This document shows, one piece after another, positions 53,443 through 63,296 of a DNA stretch of 64,000 nucleotides. The notes beneath the pieces are model-generated. The model was not told where the DNA came from. It was given only the letters and a program-made list of their open reading frames with translations, and ran no database searches. Position 1 is the first letter of the stretch; every line of letters begins with the position of its first letter. Source of the stretch: Phreatobacter aquaticus (GTDB lineage: Bacteria > Pseudomonadota > Alphaproteobacteria > Rhizobiales > Phreatobacteraceae); NCBI RefSeq assembly GCF_005160265.1, contig NZ_CP039865.1:4364828-4428827 (forward strand), given 5' to 3'. Both the position numbers and the translations under genes were made by a program.

Positions 53443-54630
53443 ATGAATTTTCTGACCAACCTCCTCGGCCCGAACGCGCCGCTCGCAGCGACGTTCATTG
53501 TCGCATTCGCAGCCGTGCTCGTGCTGATCGGCCTGACGGCCTGGGTGTTCCGCCTGATCCGGGGCAAGGGCCTCGGCATCGGCGCCTCCGGCCGTGGCCG
53601 CCAGCCGCGCCTTGCCGTGCTCGACTATGCCGATGTCGACCAGCGCAGGAAGCTCGTGCTGATCCGGCGCGACAATGTCGAGCATCTGCTGCTGCTGGGT
53701 GGTCCGACCGATGTCGTGGTGGAGACCAGCATCGTGCGCGGCGTGCCGGTACAAGCGAGCGCTTTGCGCGAGGCGGCTGCAACGACCGAGGCGCCGCAGG
53801 CACCCGCCCCGGCCCCCGTCGCCGAGCAGCCGCGCATGTCGATGCGCGAGGCCGCGCGTCAGGCCGCCGGCGAGACCACGCCGGCCCGCCCGGTCAATCT
53901 CGACTTCACGCCGCCGAGCAGGCCCGAGCCGCGCGTCGAGACCCGCCCTGCCCCGCCCGAGTCGCCGAAGGTCGAAGCACCGAAGGTCGAGACTCCCAGG
54001 GTGGAGGCCCCAAGGGTGCCCCCGCGTGTCGATCCGCCGCGCACGCCCCCGGTGAGTGCCCCGGTCAGCGCCCCCGTGAGCGCCCCCTTGCCGCCCCGCC
54101 CGGTCACGCCGCCCATCGCGACGCCCACGCCGCCGCCGCCGCGCGTCGAGACCCAGGCCGTCGCCCAGCCGGCCATGGCGCCGCTGCCACCGCGCCCTGT
54201 GACGCCGCCGGCCCCTCCCGTCGCGACACCGGCCGCTCCCGTTGTGACATCGCCCCCTCCCGTTGTGACACCGGCTCCGACGCCGGCCTCCGACGATATC
54301 GCGGCGCGCCTCGAGGCCGCCCTGCGCAAGCCGATCGGCTCCAGCGCGCTTCCGCCGCGTCCCGTGACCCCGCAGGTGTCGAGCCCGCCGCCGGCACCCG
54401 CCACGCCGACCGCATCCAGCCCGCCCTCGGCGCCGGTTGCGCCGGCAGCCCCGCTGCGCACGCCCTCCCCGCCTCTGGCCGCATCCGCCACGGCCTCCGC
54501 CTCGGCGGCATCCTCCAGCGGGCCGACGCCGCCCAAGGCCCTGTCGGCCGACGAGCGCTCGGTCTTCGACAGCCTGGAAGAGGAAATGGCCGCGCTGCTT
54601 GGTCGCGGACCCGCCGCACCCAAATCCTGA
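53443..54630 (+). CDS. fliO: FliO/MopB-like flagellar protein with long Pro-rich tail
   Basis: 395 residues. Only the first 100 resemble FliO: a membrane helix (APLAATFIVAFAAVLVLIGL) and RLAVLDYADVDQRRKLVLIR RDNVEHLLLLGGPTDVVVE. The remainder is low-complexity Pro/Ala/Val (for example PPVSAPVSAPVSAP), far longer than ordinary FliO (about 120 residues). The last 40 residues regain charge (ADERSVFDSLEEEMAALLGR). It precedes fliP, as fliO does elsewhere. Confidence 0.75.
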   Translation: MNFLTNLLGPNAPLAATFIVAFAAVLVLIGLTAWVFRLIRGKGLGIGASGRGRQPRLAVLDYADVDQRRKLVLIRRDNVEHLLLLGGPTDVVVETSIVRGVPVQASALREAAATTEAPQAPAPAPVAEQPRMSMREAARQAAGETTPARPVNLDFTPPSRPEPRVETRPAPPESPKVEAPKVETPRVEAPRVPPRVDPPRTPPVSAPVSAPVSAPLPPRPVTPPIATPTPPPPRVETQAVAQPAMAPLPPRPVTPPAPPVATPAAPVVTSPPPVVTPAPTPASDDIAARLEAALRKPIGSSALPPRPVTPQVSSPPPAPATPTASSPPSAPVAPAAPLRTPSPPLAASATASASAASSSGPTPPKALSADERSVFDSLEEEMAALLGRGPAAPKS

Positions 54631-54710
54631 TCCATCCCCAGAGCCAGGCCGGGCTTGCCCGCTCGGCCTGCTAGACTGCTCCGAACGATTCGGTCGGGGC
54701 TTTGGGTGAG

Positions 54711-55466
54711 ATGAGAATTGGCCAGGTGGTGGCGAGGGGACTGACGTCAGCGGCTGTCGCCGCGGCGCTGATCGCCGTTGCCGCCATGCCGGCGCTGGCT
54801 CAGGACATCTCGATCAATCTCGGCCAGGGCTCCGGCGTCAACGAGCGCGTCATCCAGCTGATCGCGCTGATGACGGTGCTGTCGGTGGCACCCTCCATCC
54901 TGATCATGGTGACCAGCTTCGTGCGGATCACCGTGGTCCTGTCGATGCTGCGCACCGCCATCGGCACCCAGACCGCGCCCCCCAATGCCGTGATTGTCGG
55001 CCTCTCGATCTTCCTCACCGGCTTCGTCATGGCCCCGACGCTGCAGCAAAGCTACGAGCTCGGCGTCAAGCCGCTGATCGACGGCCAGATCGAGATGCAG
55101 CAGGCTTTCGAGCGCGCCTCGGGGCCGTTCCGCGAGTTCATGCTGAAACATGTCCGCGAGAAGGACCTGGCGCTGTTCCAGGAGCTCTCGGGCGAGCCGG
55201 TGCCGGCGACCCCGCAGGAGGTGTCGCTGCGGGTTCTGGTGCCTTCCTTCATGATCTCCGAGCTCCGGCGGGCCTTCGAGATCGCCTTCCTGCTGTTCGT
55301 GCCCTTCCTGGTGATCGACCTCGTGGTCGCCTCCGTCCTCATGTCGATGGGCATGATGATGCTGCCACCGGTGACGGTGTCGTTGCCATTCAAGCTGATC
55401 TTCTTCGTGCTGGTCGATGGCTGGAACCTGATCGCCGGCAGCCTGGTGCGAAGTTTCGGCACCTAG
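54711..55466 (+). CDS. fliP: Flagellar export apparatus protein FliP
   Basis: 251 residues with a cleavable signal peptide (VAAALIAVAAMPALAQD). Four helices and the typical blocks LSVAPSILIMVTSFVRITVV, LSMLRTAIGTQTAPPNAVIV, PSFMISELRRAFEIAFLLFV and MMLPPVTVSLPFKLIFFVLV. It builds the export gate with FliQ and FliR. A TTG start three codons upstream is possible. Confidence 0.95.
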   Translation: MRIGQVVARGLTSAAVAAALIAVAAMPALAQDISINLGQGSGVNERVIQLIALMTVLSVAPSILIMVTSFVRITVVLSMLRTAIGTQTAPPNAVIVGLSIFLTGFVMAPTLQQSYELGVKPLIDGQIEMQQAFERASGPFREFMLKHVREKDLALFQELSGEPVPATPQEVSLRVLVPSFMISELRRAFEIAFLLFVPFLVIDLVVASVLMSMGMMMLPPVTVSLPFKLIFFVLVDGWNLIAGSLVRSFGT

Positions 55467-55475
55467 CCGGCGCCG

Positions 55476-58400
55476 TCAGCCCTGCGTGGCGCCACCGGCG
55501 GCCTGCGTGGTCGGTGCCCTCTGCGGCGCGGGCACTTCGGTCGGATAGCGCTCGCGATAGGTCTTCAGGAAGGCGTCCAGCGTGTCGCGGTCGGCGATCG
55601 ACTTGGCGATCTCGCGATATTCGACGCCGCGCGCCTCGATCGGCGCAGTCACCACCGCGAAAGAGCGCTCGTCCGGCGACTTGGCCATGAACTCGGTCCA
55701 GCGCGTGCGCAGCCGGTCAAGCCCGATCGGCTCGTCGCTCAGCGCGTAGCCGATGGCGGCGCGCAGGATGTGGCGGCGCTCCTCCTCGGTGAGCGGGGCG
55801 CCGGCCCGGCGCGTGCCAAGCCATTTCTCGCTCTGCTCGGCCGAGTCGCGGTATCGCTGCGCGCTCCACATGATGTCGGCGCGCAGGATCTCGCCTTCCG
55901 GTGTGCGGACATCGTCGAGCAGTTCCAGCCCCTGATCCGGGCGGCCGGAATCGGCCAGCGCGCGTGCTTCCAGCAGGTAGCGCTGCATGCGCAGCTCTTC
56001 CGGCAGGTCGGCGATCCGCGTCGTGCGGAGCGACTGGAGGGCTGCGGCGGGCTTCCGGTTCATCAGGTGGAACAGCGCGAGCTTGGTTGCCACCTGCGCG
56101 CGCGCCGCACCCGTCAGGCGCCGGTCAACCTGGTGCTGCAGGAGCGACGCCGCCTGGTCGAGCAGGTCCATGCCGGCGAGCCGATCGGCCAGCCGGCGGA
56201 TGATCTCGTCGCCGCGCCGCCCCTGCGGGGTCATCTCGCGGAAATCGTAATAGAGCGCCAGCGCGTCGATCGGCTTCATCCGGTCGGCATTGCCGTCGAG
56301 GAACAGCGCCTCGAAATGATGGGTCACATCGTCCTGGACGCCGCGCACGGCCTCGGAGCGCGGGAACAGCTTCATGGCGTTGCGGGTGGTGGCAAAGGCC
56401 TCGCGGAACCGGCCCATCTCGCCATAGACGCGCGCCAGCATGGCCAGCGTCCGCGCTTCCACGTCGTCGCCGCGCCAGGCGAAGGACCGGATTTCCAGTT
56501 CCTCGGCAGCCGCCTTGCGGTCGATCTCGCCCATGCGATAGCGGGTTGCGAGACGCCGCTGCTCGGCATCGGCACGCACCGGCTCGTCATGGCCATTGGC
56601 GGCGCGGGCATAGGCGATCAGCGCCTCGCGGTCGCTGCCACGCGCTTCCAGCACACGGCCCCTCAGCAGGGCATATTGCTGCTCGCCGTCGGGCGGCACG
56701 CCGACTTCCTGCAATTCGTTGAGACGTGCCTCGGCGCGGTCGATCGCACCGACATCCAGCGCCACGCCAATGGCCTGGATCAGCATGAAGCGGGCCAGCA
56801 GCGGCGGCAGGGTGGTGATCGGCGCCTCGGCGGATTCGAACGCTTCATGCGCATCGCGCGCCCGGCCGTCGAGCGCCAGCGCCGTGCCGCGCCAGAGCGG
56901 CGCATCCGGTGAGGTCGCCATGGCCGAATGGGTGAGATCGCGCAGGGCATCCTGCGGGCGGCGCATCATCACCGAGACGACCGACCTCAATCCGTGGATC
57001 GAGCCGTCCTCGGCGACGCGCCGGTCCTGCCGCAGGATCGTGTCGATGACCGACTTGGCCTCTGGCCAGCGGTCCTGCGCCATGTAGAAGCGCACCAGGT
57101 CGAGCCGCTTGGCGGTGCGCTGGGTCTCGTGCACGGCGGCGGCATTGGCGATCAGTTCGCTCTCGCGGGCGCGGAACGGGGCCGCGGCATCGGCCGCCCA
57201 CAATTCCGGGTCAAAGCCGATCGAGCGCGCCCGGCGCACCGGCCGGACCGCCGAGTGCTGGCGGGCGTTGCCGGCGGTCAGCGCGACCAGCCCCTGGGGA
57301 CGGCCGACATTGACGCGATCACCGGCGATGGTGACCTGCAGGTCGTCGACCATCGGCTGGAACACCAGGCCATGGCTGCCGGCGAGTGCGTGGAATTCCA
57401 CCATCTCGTAGTTGCGGATGAAGGCGCGCGCCGGGCCCGCGCCGGTCACCACGATCAGGTCGTCGCCGGCCAGCGGATCGCTCAGGCGATGGACGGTGCC
57501 GGCATTGGCGAAATCGAGGCTGGCCACCAGCTTGTCGCCGGCATCGTTCGCGCGCTCCAGCAGCACCGGACGCGGCGGCTCCAGCAGGTTGTCGGCGAGG
57601 GTGATGATCCAGGCCATGCCGTCCCGGCTGGTCGAGGCAAGGCTCTGGCGATCCAGACCGATGCGGATCGCTGTCCCCTCGCGCGAGCGCGAGGCGTCGA
57701 TCGAGGTGAACTCGCCGGTCGATCCCGATTGCAGGCCGGACAGATCGATCGCCTGGCGGGCGTCGAAGACCAGCCAGAGCGTGTCGGCGCGCTGGAACAC
57801 GGCGCCCGGCGTGTCCATGCTGAACGGCACGAGGATGCGGATCGTGTCGCCGGCCCGGCGGGCCTGGACGACCACTGGGCCTTCCTGCGGACGCGCGGCG
57901 GCTGGCGCGGGCTCGGCCGGACGGCTCGCCGCCGGCTCCATGCGCGGCGAGCGCTGGGGCTGGGCTGGCTGTCCCGGCTGGGCTGGCGCCTCGCTCTGCT
58001 GGCTGCGATTGGCCGCAAGACGCGGCTGGGCGGGCGGCGGCGCAGGGATGCCGGCTGGCGTGGTCACCTGGGTGCCCGGCAGCGATGTCACGGGAGGGGC
58101 CGCCGAGGGAACGCGCGAATCCGATCGCGGACCGGGTGCGGTCACCGGGGCCGCGCCGCGCATCGACAGGTCCAGCACATAGGAGTTGTCTTCGCGGAAG
58201 GCGCGCACATCGGCCTGCGGCGAGACGATCAGCTTGAAGGTCAGTTCGGCCGGCGAGGTATCCGCTTCGATCTCGGAGACGAAGGACGGCAGTGCCTCGC
58301 GAGCCTGACGCAGATCGGACGTGAACGGCTTGGCGATGCGGATCGTCAGCGTATCGGCCACCCGATCGAGGCCAACGCCGACCGGCTCCGGCAGGGCGAA

Positions 58401-59126
58401 GACGAAACGGGTGAAGGTCGGATGGTTGCCGACGCGCACCACCACCGGCGGCAGCGCGCGGGCCGCGCGGGCCGTCTCCGCCACTTGCGCCCGGCGCTCG
58501 GCATCGCGGGCGCGGCGGGTCAGTTCCTCGACCACTTCGGTAGGCAGGCCGGGCGGCGGACCACGCCAGGAATCCGGCAGCATGTCGACGAACAGCCGCT
58601 CTCCGGCCTCCATCGAATTGACCGTCACGCGCTGGGCCAGTGCCAGCCGCACCGAGCGGCCATCGGGATCGCGCCTGACGGCGTTGACATAGCCTGCGAG
58701 CTGGCTCGGCAGCGCATTGATCTGCAGCGACACCGGCTTGGAGAACGAGACCACCACCACGCCGCCATTGATCTTGACGTCGGTCGGTACCTGGTGGTCG
58801 AACGAAAACACCATCCGGGCATAGCCGTTGGCGATATTGGCGCTGACCTCGGCCTTGACCTCGACCGCGGGGGTGGCGGGTTGCGACGTGGTGCCGACGG
58901 GAGCAGGAGCCGGAGCTGCACGTTGCGCCTGGGTGGCAGCGGGCCGCTGGGACGGCGCTGCCTGCGGGGCAGGAGCAGCCTGCGGCGTTGGAGCAGCCTG
59001 CGGCGCCTGGGCCGGACGCGGTGCGGGCTGGCCGCCTGCGGGCGATATGACGAGGCAGCAGGCCGCGACGGCCAAGCCGACGCCTCCCCATGCCCTACGC
59101 CCGACGCCCCCAGTCCTGCCGGTCAT
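55476..59126 (-). CDS. Large secreted flagellar-locus protein with AMIN-like and TPR-like parts
   Basis: 1216 residues from MTGRTGGVGRRAWGG. A signal peptide (GVGLAVAACCLVISPAGG) is followed by a Pro/Ala/Gln-rich linker, a beta-rich region (SANIANGYARMVFSFDHQVP; VRVGNHPTFTRFVFALPEPV) resembling AMIN-type domains, a second linker, and a C-terminal helical repeat region from about residue 680 (FYMAQDRWPEAKSVIDTILR; MLARVYGEMGRFREAFATTR), TPR-like. Rhizobial flagellar clusters carry comparable proteins of unclear role. An earlier ATG at 59207 exists but a signal peptide fits this start. Confidence 0.7.
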   Translation of the reverse strand: MTGRTGGVGRRAWGGVGLAVAACCLVISPAGGQPAPRPAQAPQAAPTPQAAPAPQAAPSQRPAATQAQRAAPAPAPVGTTSQPATPAVEVKAEVSANIANGYARMVFSFDHQVPTDVKINGGVVVVSFSKPVSLQINALPSQLAGYVNAVRRDPDGRSVRLALAQRVTVNSMEAGERLFVDMLPDSWRGPPPGLPTEVVEELTRRARDAERRAQVAETARAARALPPVVVRVGNHPTFTRFVFALPEPVGVGLDRVADTLTIRIAKPFTSDLRQAREALPSFVSEIEADTSPAELTFKLIVSPQADVRAFREDNSYVLDLSMRGAAPVTAPGPRSDSRVPSAAPPVTSLPGTQVTTPAGIPAPPPAQPRLAANRSQQSEAPAQPGQPAQPQRSPRMEPAASRPAEPAPAAARPQEGPVVVQARRAGDTIRILVPFSMDTPGAVFQRADTLWLVFDARQAIDLSGLQSGSTGEFTSIDASRSREGTAIRIGLDRQSLASTSRDGMAWIITLADNLLEPPRPVLLERANDAGDKLVASLDFANAGTVHRLSDPLAGDDLIVVTGAGPARAFIRNYEMVEFHALAGSHGLVFQPMVDDLQVTIAGDRVNVGRPQGLVALTAGNARQHSAVRPVRRARSIGFDPELWAADAAAPFRARESELIANAAAVHETQRTAKRLDLVRFYMAQDRWPEAKSVIDTILRQDRRVAEDGSIHGLRSVVSVMMRRPQDALRDLTHSAMATSPDAPLWRGTALALDGRARDAHEAFESAEAPITTLPPLLARFMLIQAIGVALDVGAIDRAEARLNELQEVGVPPDGEQQYALLRGRVLEARGSDREALIAYARAANGHDEPVRADAEQRRLATRYRMGEIDRKAAAEELEIRSFAWRGDDVEARTLAMLARVYGEMGRFREAFATTRNAMKLFPRSEAVRGVQDDVTHHFEALFLDGNADRMKPIDALALYYDFREMTPQGRRGDEIIRRLADRLAGMDLLDQAASLLQHQVDRRLTGAARAQVATKLALFHLMNRKPAAALQSLRTTRIADLPEELRMQRYLLEARALADSGRPDQGLELLDDVRTPEGEILRADIMWSAQRYRDSAEQSEKWLGTRRAGAPLTEEERRHILRAAIGYALSDEPIGLDRLRTRWTEFMAKSPDERSFAVVTAPIEARGVEYREIAKSIADRDTLDAFLKTYRERYPTEVPAPQRAPTTQAAGGATQG

Positions 59127-59251
59127 CAACCACGCCAATCGACACGTTCCGCCGGTGCATGCTGTCCGGCGTCCGGCGGCATCCTGCCTCCGGTCAGCCT
59201 GCATCATCGGGGCTTGTGATTAACAGGCCGTTTCGGCGACCGCAGAGCGGG

Positions 59252-60028
59252 TTAACGGGTGGGCCGGCCTTCGATTTTCGGCAGTTCGACAGCGGCCGTC
59301 GGGCCGGTCTGGCCGGGCCGGCGCGCAAGCTCGGTGGTCAGGCGCTTCGCCGGGTCGGCCTGCATCTGCGCGATGATGTCGGCGAGCTTCGGCGGGCGCA
59401 TGGCGCGCGCCACTTCCAGAAGCACGGTCAGGTCGAGGCTGTCGAAGATGCGCGCCGCATCCTTCGGGCGCATGGTCTCGTACATGCTGACCACGCCGCG
59501 GAACCGGGTGACCTCCGCCTCGTCGCGACGCTGCTCCAGCCCGGTGATGCGGGCTTCGAGCTCGCGCAATTCGGTGACCCGCTGCTCCATGCGCCGCTCG
59601 GTGGCGCGCAGGAGATCCTCGCGCATGTCGAGTTCGCGCTGGCGGCCATCGAGTTCCTGGCGGCGTTCCTGCAGGCGCTCGAGAATGGCGCGCTCGGCGG
59701 CGGACACGGTGGATTGCGGCGCGATCGGCTGGCCGGTCGCGGCATTGCGGACGGTTGGCGTCGCGGTCGGTGCCGGGGCGGCAGGTGCGGCCGGAGCCGG
59801 CGTCGGGGTCGAGCCGGTGGTGAGGCCGGCATCGGAGCGCTCAAGCCCGGGAATGCCACTCGGCGCCAGCGGGTCGGTGAGCGACTGCGCCTGTCCCGCC
59901 AGGTCCTGCGCACGCGCCGGGCTTGGCCCCGAACGGGCGAAATCGCCGCTCAACAGGCCCACCGCCTTGAGGAACAGCAGAGCTCCTGCGGCAACGGTGA
60001 CGATCGGCAACAGGCGAATTTCGCGCAT
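59252..60028 (-). CDS. motE: MotE-like (MgtE N-domain) flagellar protein
   Basis: 258 residues from MREIRLLPIVTVAAGALLFL with a membrane helix, a Pro/Ala linker, a coiled coil (ERAILERLQERRQELDGRQR to LEARITGLEQRR) and a C-terminal MgtE-N-like domain (YETMRPKDAARIFDSLDLTV; KLADIIAQMQADPAKRLTTE). Rhizobial MotE is a chaperone of MotC; the match is by architecture. GAGGA lies 8 bases before the ATG. Confidence 0.75.
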   Translation of the reverse strand: MREIRLLPIVTVAAGALLFLKAVGLLSGDFARSGPSPARAQDLAGQAQSLTDPLAPSGIPGLERSDAGLTTGSTPTPAPAAPAAPAPTATPTVRNAATGQPIAPQSTVSAAERAILERLQERRQELDGRQRELDMREDLLRATERRMEQRVTELRELEARITGLEQRRDEAEVTRFRGVVSMYETMRPKDAARIFDSLDLTVLLEVARAMRPPKLADIIAQMQADPAKRLTTELARRPGQTGPTAAVELPKIEGRPTR

Positions 60029-60038
60029 CGGTCTGTCC

Positions 60039-60536
60039 TCAGGCGGCGCGCGTCTGGAGACGGGCGGCGAAGGCAGTGGCAGCGGCAAGCGTCGAGGCGG
60101 CGCTGGCCTGGCCGGCAAGGCCGCTGTCGCGCGGCGCAATCGTCACCGGCTCGATGGGCGCCATGTGGCGGATCGGCTCGGGCATGGCCAGCCTGGTGGG
60201 AGCGGGCCGGGCGGCCTCGGTGATGCGGGCGACCTTCTGGACCACGTCCTGGCCGGCCTTCACCTCGCGGTCGATATCGGCGAGGAACCGCTCGGCGGTG
60301 CGCAGGCGCTCGCCCAGCGTCCCGTCGCATTCGCGCACGGTGACCTTCAGGCCCTGGATGGCGCGCTCGGCGATCTCGGTGGCGGTGATCAGTTCGGCGA
60401 TGGTCGCCTTCAGCGACTGCTCGTCGGCCCTGAGCCGCACCAGGCGGCGGTTGAGCAGCATGCAATAGCCGATGGTGACGGCCAGCAGGCCAGCGACCAG
60501 GAGCTCGACGACGAGGGAAACGGCAAAGCTCGACAT
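60039..60536 (-). CDS. DUF6468-like membrane protein of the flagellar cluster
   Basis: 165 residues: N-terminal helix (SLVVELLVAGLLAVTIGYCM), then a charged helical stretch LNRRLVRLRADEQSLKATIA ELITATEIAERAIQGLKVTV, and an Ala-rich tail. It overlaps fliM by one base and is followed by motE, so it is co-translated with the motor-switch gene. Function unknown; the DUF number is my recollection of this rhizobial family. Confidence 0.7.
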   Translation of the reverse strand: MSSFAVSLVVELLVAGLLAVTIGYCMLLNRRLVRLRADEQSLKATIAELITATEIAERAIQGLKVTVRECDGTLGERLRTAERFLADIDREVKAGQDVVQKVARITEAARPAPTRLAMPEPIRHMAPIEPVTIAPRDSGLAGQASAASTLAAATAFAARLQTRAA

Positions 60537-61696
60537 TATGCTTCCTGGCCCCCTGAAGAAACCTGTTCGAATTGCGCGAGCGTCGTGCGGCCGCGGCGCA
60601 GCGGACGCTGCACCCTCACCGCCACCCTGTCGCCCACGCGGCCCATCCGGCCCTCGGTGAGGATCTGGTCACCGCAGCGCACCTTGACCAGCGCATCCGG
60701 CTTCATGTCGAGGACCAGCGTGTCGCCGACCTTCAGGTCCATCAAGCGGCGCAGCGGCAGTTCGTCTTCGTAGAGCACGGCCTCGACATGGGTGCGGGCC
60801 TGGAAAATCTCGGTCGACAGGTGGCGCTCCCAGACCGGATCCCGGCCGAGCTTCTCACCGACGAAGGTCTGCATGAGCCGGTCGCGGATCGGCTCGAGCG
60901 TCGCATAGGGCAGGAGGATCTCGACCGAGCCGCCGCGCTCTTCCATGTCGACGCGCAGGCGGACCAGGATCGCGGCATTGTTCGGACGCGAGATCGCGGC
61001 GAAGCGCGGATTGGTCTCCAGCCGGTCGATGCGAAAATTGACCGGCGCGATCGGCCGGAAGGCGAGCTCGGCATCGGCGAGGATGACCTCGACCATCCGC
61101 TTCACCAGGCCCATCTCGATGGTGGTGTAGGGGCGGCCCTCGACGCGGATGGCGGTGACGCCGCGGCGGCCGCCGAGCAGCACGTCGATGATCGAGTAGA
61201 TCAGGCTGGAATCGACGGTGGCGATGCCGAAATTGTCCCATTCCTCGGCCTTGAAGATCGACAGGATGGCCGGCAGCGGAATGGAGTTGAGATAGTCGGC
61301 GAAGCGGACCGCGTGGATGCGGTCGAGCGAGACTTCGACATTGTCCGAGGTGAAATTGCGCAGCGACGTGGTCAAGAGGCGCACCAGCCTGTCGAACACG
61401 ATGTCGAGCATCGGCAGGCGCTCATAGGCGACCATGGCCGAGTCGATGATCGCGCGAATGCCGCCACTGTCGGTGAGGGCCAGATCCTCGACCGAGAAGC
61501 CAAGGAGATTGTCGATCTCTTCCTGATTGAGGATGCGCTCGGCACCGCCCTTGGCGGCGGCATTGGCATGGGTGACGCCGTCCTCGCCGACCGTGGTATC
61601 CCACGCCTCGGCGGCATCGGGGGTCGCACCCTGCTCCTCGAGGGCCATGCCCCACTCAGCAGCAAGGGCGTCCTGGTCGATGTCGGTCTGCGCCAT
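60536..61696 (-). CDS. fliM: Flagellar motor switch protein FliM
   Basis: 386 residues. LNQEEIDNLLGFSVEDLALT is the CheY-binding N-terminal motif; the middle CheC-like domain (MLDIVFDRLVRLLTTSLRNF; GIATVDSSLIYSIIDVLLGG) and the C-terminal SpoA/FliN-like domain (VLYEDELPLRRLMDLKVGDT) follow. It forms the C-ring that reverses or stops rotation. Confidence 0.94.
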   Translation of the reverse strand: MAQTDIDQDALAAEWGMALEEQGATPDAAEAWDTTVGEDGVTHANAAAKGGAERILNQEEIDNLLGFSVEDLALTDSGGIRAIIDSAMVAYERLPMLDIVFDRLVRLLTTSLRNFTSDNVEVSLDRIHAVRFADYLNSIPLPAILSIFKAEEWDNFGIATVDSSLIYSIIDVLLGGRRGVTAIRVEGRPYTTIEMGLVKRMVEVILADAELAFRPIAPVNFRIDRLETNPRFAAISRPNNAAILVRLRVDMEERGGSVEILLPYATLEPIRDRLMQTFVGEKLGRDPVWERHLSTEIFQARTHVEAVLYEDELPLRRLMDLKVGDTLVLDMKPDALVKVRCGDQILTEGRMGRVGDRVAVRVQRPLRRGRTTLAQFEQVSSGGQEA

Positions 61697-61707
61697 GGTC
61701 TAGAGGC

Positions 61708-62211
61708 TCACTGCACGACGATTTCGCGGAACAGCACCGCGTTGACGCGGGCCGGATGGACGGCGGTATTCACCCGGCGGGTCAGCTCGTCGCGCAGACG
61801 GAAGATCCCGGCCGAACCCTCGATGTCGGCAGGCCGCATCTCACGCAGGTAGAGCTGGAAGGCATCGACGACGCGCGGCATGATCGGCTTGATCTGGTCG
61901 GCGACCTTGGCGTCGGTCACCTCCAGCGCGACCTTGACCCGCAGATATTGCGGCCGGTCCTGGCCGACCGACAGATTGACCGTCATGTCCGGCAGATCGA
62001 CGAAGGCGACCGGCTTGGCGACCTCGACGGGGGCCGCCTGGGTCGCTTCCGGCTTCTTCTTCATGAAGAAGAACCAGCCGCCGCCACCACCAGCCAGCAC
62101 GAGCACCGCGCCGGCGATCATGATCAGCTTCTTCTTGCCGCCACCTGCGGGGGCCTCGGCGTGTTCGCCGTCTTCGCCCTCGCCTTCCGGCGTTTTCGGT
62201 TTCTTTGCCAT
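61708..62211 (-). CDS. fliL: Flagellar basal-body-associated protein FliL
   Basis: 167 residues from MAKKPKTPEGEGEDGEHAEA: a cytosolic charged N-terminus, one membrane helix (IMIAGAVLVLAGGGGGWFFF) and the periplasmic FliL domain (FVDLPDMTVNLSVGQDRPQY LRVKVALEV; VNTAVHPARVNAVLFREIVV Q). It supports stator torque. Divergent from flgF. Confidence 0.92.
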   Translation of the reverse strand: MAKKPKTPEGEGEDGEHAEAPAGGGKKKLIMIAGAVLVLAGGGGGWFFFMKKKPEATQAAPVEVAKPVAFVDLPDMTVNLSVGQDRPQYLRVKVALEVTDAKVADQIKPIMPRVVDAFQLYLREMRPADIEGSAGIFRLRDELTRRVNTAVHPARVNAVLFREIVVQ

Positions 62212-62534
62212 CGACTTAACAGCCCCACGGACTCGACTGAGCGAAGATGGCGCCTCAATAGTTAACGACCCGTTTATTTTCGTAAACAACCGGCAAGAAT
62301 TGCCGGGGTGGCTCGGCAAAACCCGCCCCAAAGCAGGACTGGCGTTAGGACCTTGCAATCGTAACCCCTTGAAATTGCTCACACCGACACGTTGGCATGG
62401 TTGATGCCAAGTGAAGGTTGGTCCTGAGGCCGTTTGGGAGAACGGGTTTGGGGCCGATGCTGGGGAGCACCCGGTGACCTGATCGCCTTGGGAGAGGCAG
62501 GAAGGGTTTGCCGGACACAATTGGGGTCGGTCCG
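62212..62534. promoter_or_regulatory. Divergent fliL/flgF regulatory region
   Basis: 323 bases between divergent flagellar operons. It contains the inverted repeat TTGGCAT-GGTTG-ATGCCAA (62392-62410), a likely regulator site, and AT-rich stretches near 62260-62280. The repeat resembles a sigma-54 -24 box in one arm, but a -12 element is missing. Confidence 0.5.
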
Positions 62535-63284
62535 ATGGAGAATATCGCTCTCGTCGGTCTTTCGCGGCAGGTCGCCCTGCGGCGGGAGCTGGACGTTATC
62601 GCGAACAACATGGCGAACTTGAACACCACGGGGTTCAAGGCGGACGATGTTGTGTTCCAGGAATATCTCATGCCCGGCGCCCGGGATGAGACCTTTCCGC
62701 GCGGCTCCGACCGCAACCTGTCCTTCGTCTGGGACCGCGCCACCACCACCAACATGAGCCAGGGCTCGGTCGAGCAGACCGGCAACACCCTCGACACCGC
62801 CATTGGCGGCCGCGGCTTCTTCGTGGTGCAGACGCCCGAGGGCGAGCGCTACACCCGCAACGGCTCCTTCGAAATCAACGCCCAGGGCCAGATGGTCACC
62901 AAGCAGGGCCATCCGGTCCTCAGCGAATCCGGTGTCATCAATTTCGAGCCGACCGATACCCCGCCAGTGATCGCCCGCGATGGCCAGATCTCGGTGGCCG
63001 CCGGCCAGCGCGGCAAGCTGCGGATCGTCGACAACCCGGCCAACCGCGCCTTCGAGAAGGTCGGCGACAATCTCTACCGGCTGACCGAGGGCAACCAGGC
63101 AACGCCGGTCCCGATCACGGATGTCCGCCAAGGCTATATCGAGAAGTCCAACGTCTCCCCCGTCAACACCCTGTCCCGGATGATCGAGGTGACCCGCGCC
63201 TACGCGGAACTCGCCTCCAGCCTGGACCGTCACGATCAAATGCGCCGCGAAGCAATTCGCTCGCTCGGCAATCCGGCGACCTGA
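62535..63284 (+). CDS. flgF: Flagellar basal-body rod protein FlgF
   Basis: 249 residues from MENIALVGLSRQVALRRELD; VIANNMANLNTTGFKADDVV is the rod N-terminus, TAIGGRGFFVVQTPEGERYT the core D1 motif and KSNVSPVNTLSRMIEVTRAY the C-terminal helix. Proximal/distal rod junction. The ATG at 62535 is preferred over an alternative 27 bases upstream. Confidence 0.94.
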   Translation: MENIALVGLSRQVALRRELDVIANNMANLNTTGFKADDVVFQEYLMPGARDETFPRGSDRNLSFVWDRATTTNMSQGSVEQTGNTLDTAIGGRGFFVVQTPEGERYTRNGSFEINAQGQMVTKQGHPVLSESGVINFEPTDTPPVIARDGQISVAAGQRGKLRIVDNPANRAFEKVGDNLYRLTEGNQATPVPITDVRQGYIEKSNVSPVNTLSRMIEVTRAYAELASSLDRHDQMRREAIRSLGNPAT

Positions 63285-63296
63285 GGAATCTGACCC

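Noticed and set aside
56928-59219. 763-residue open frame on the plus strand
   Set aside because: Antisense to the large secreted flagellar-locus protein, which has a signal peptide and coherent domains.
62392-62410. Sigma-54 promoter upstream of flgF
   Set aside because: One arm looks like a -24 box but no TTGC -12 box follows at the right spacing; kept only as an inverted repeat.
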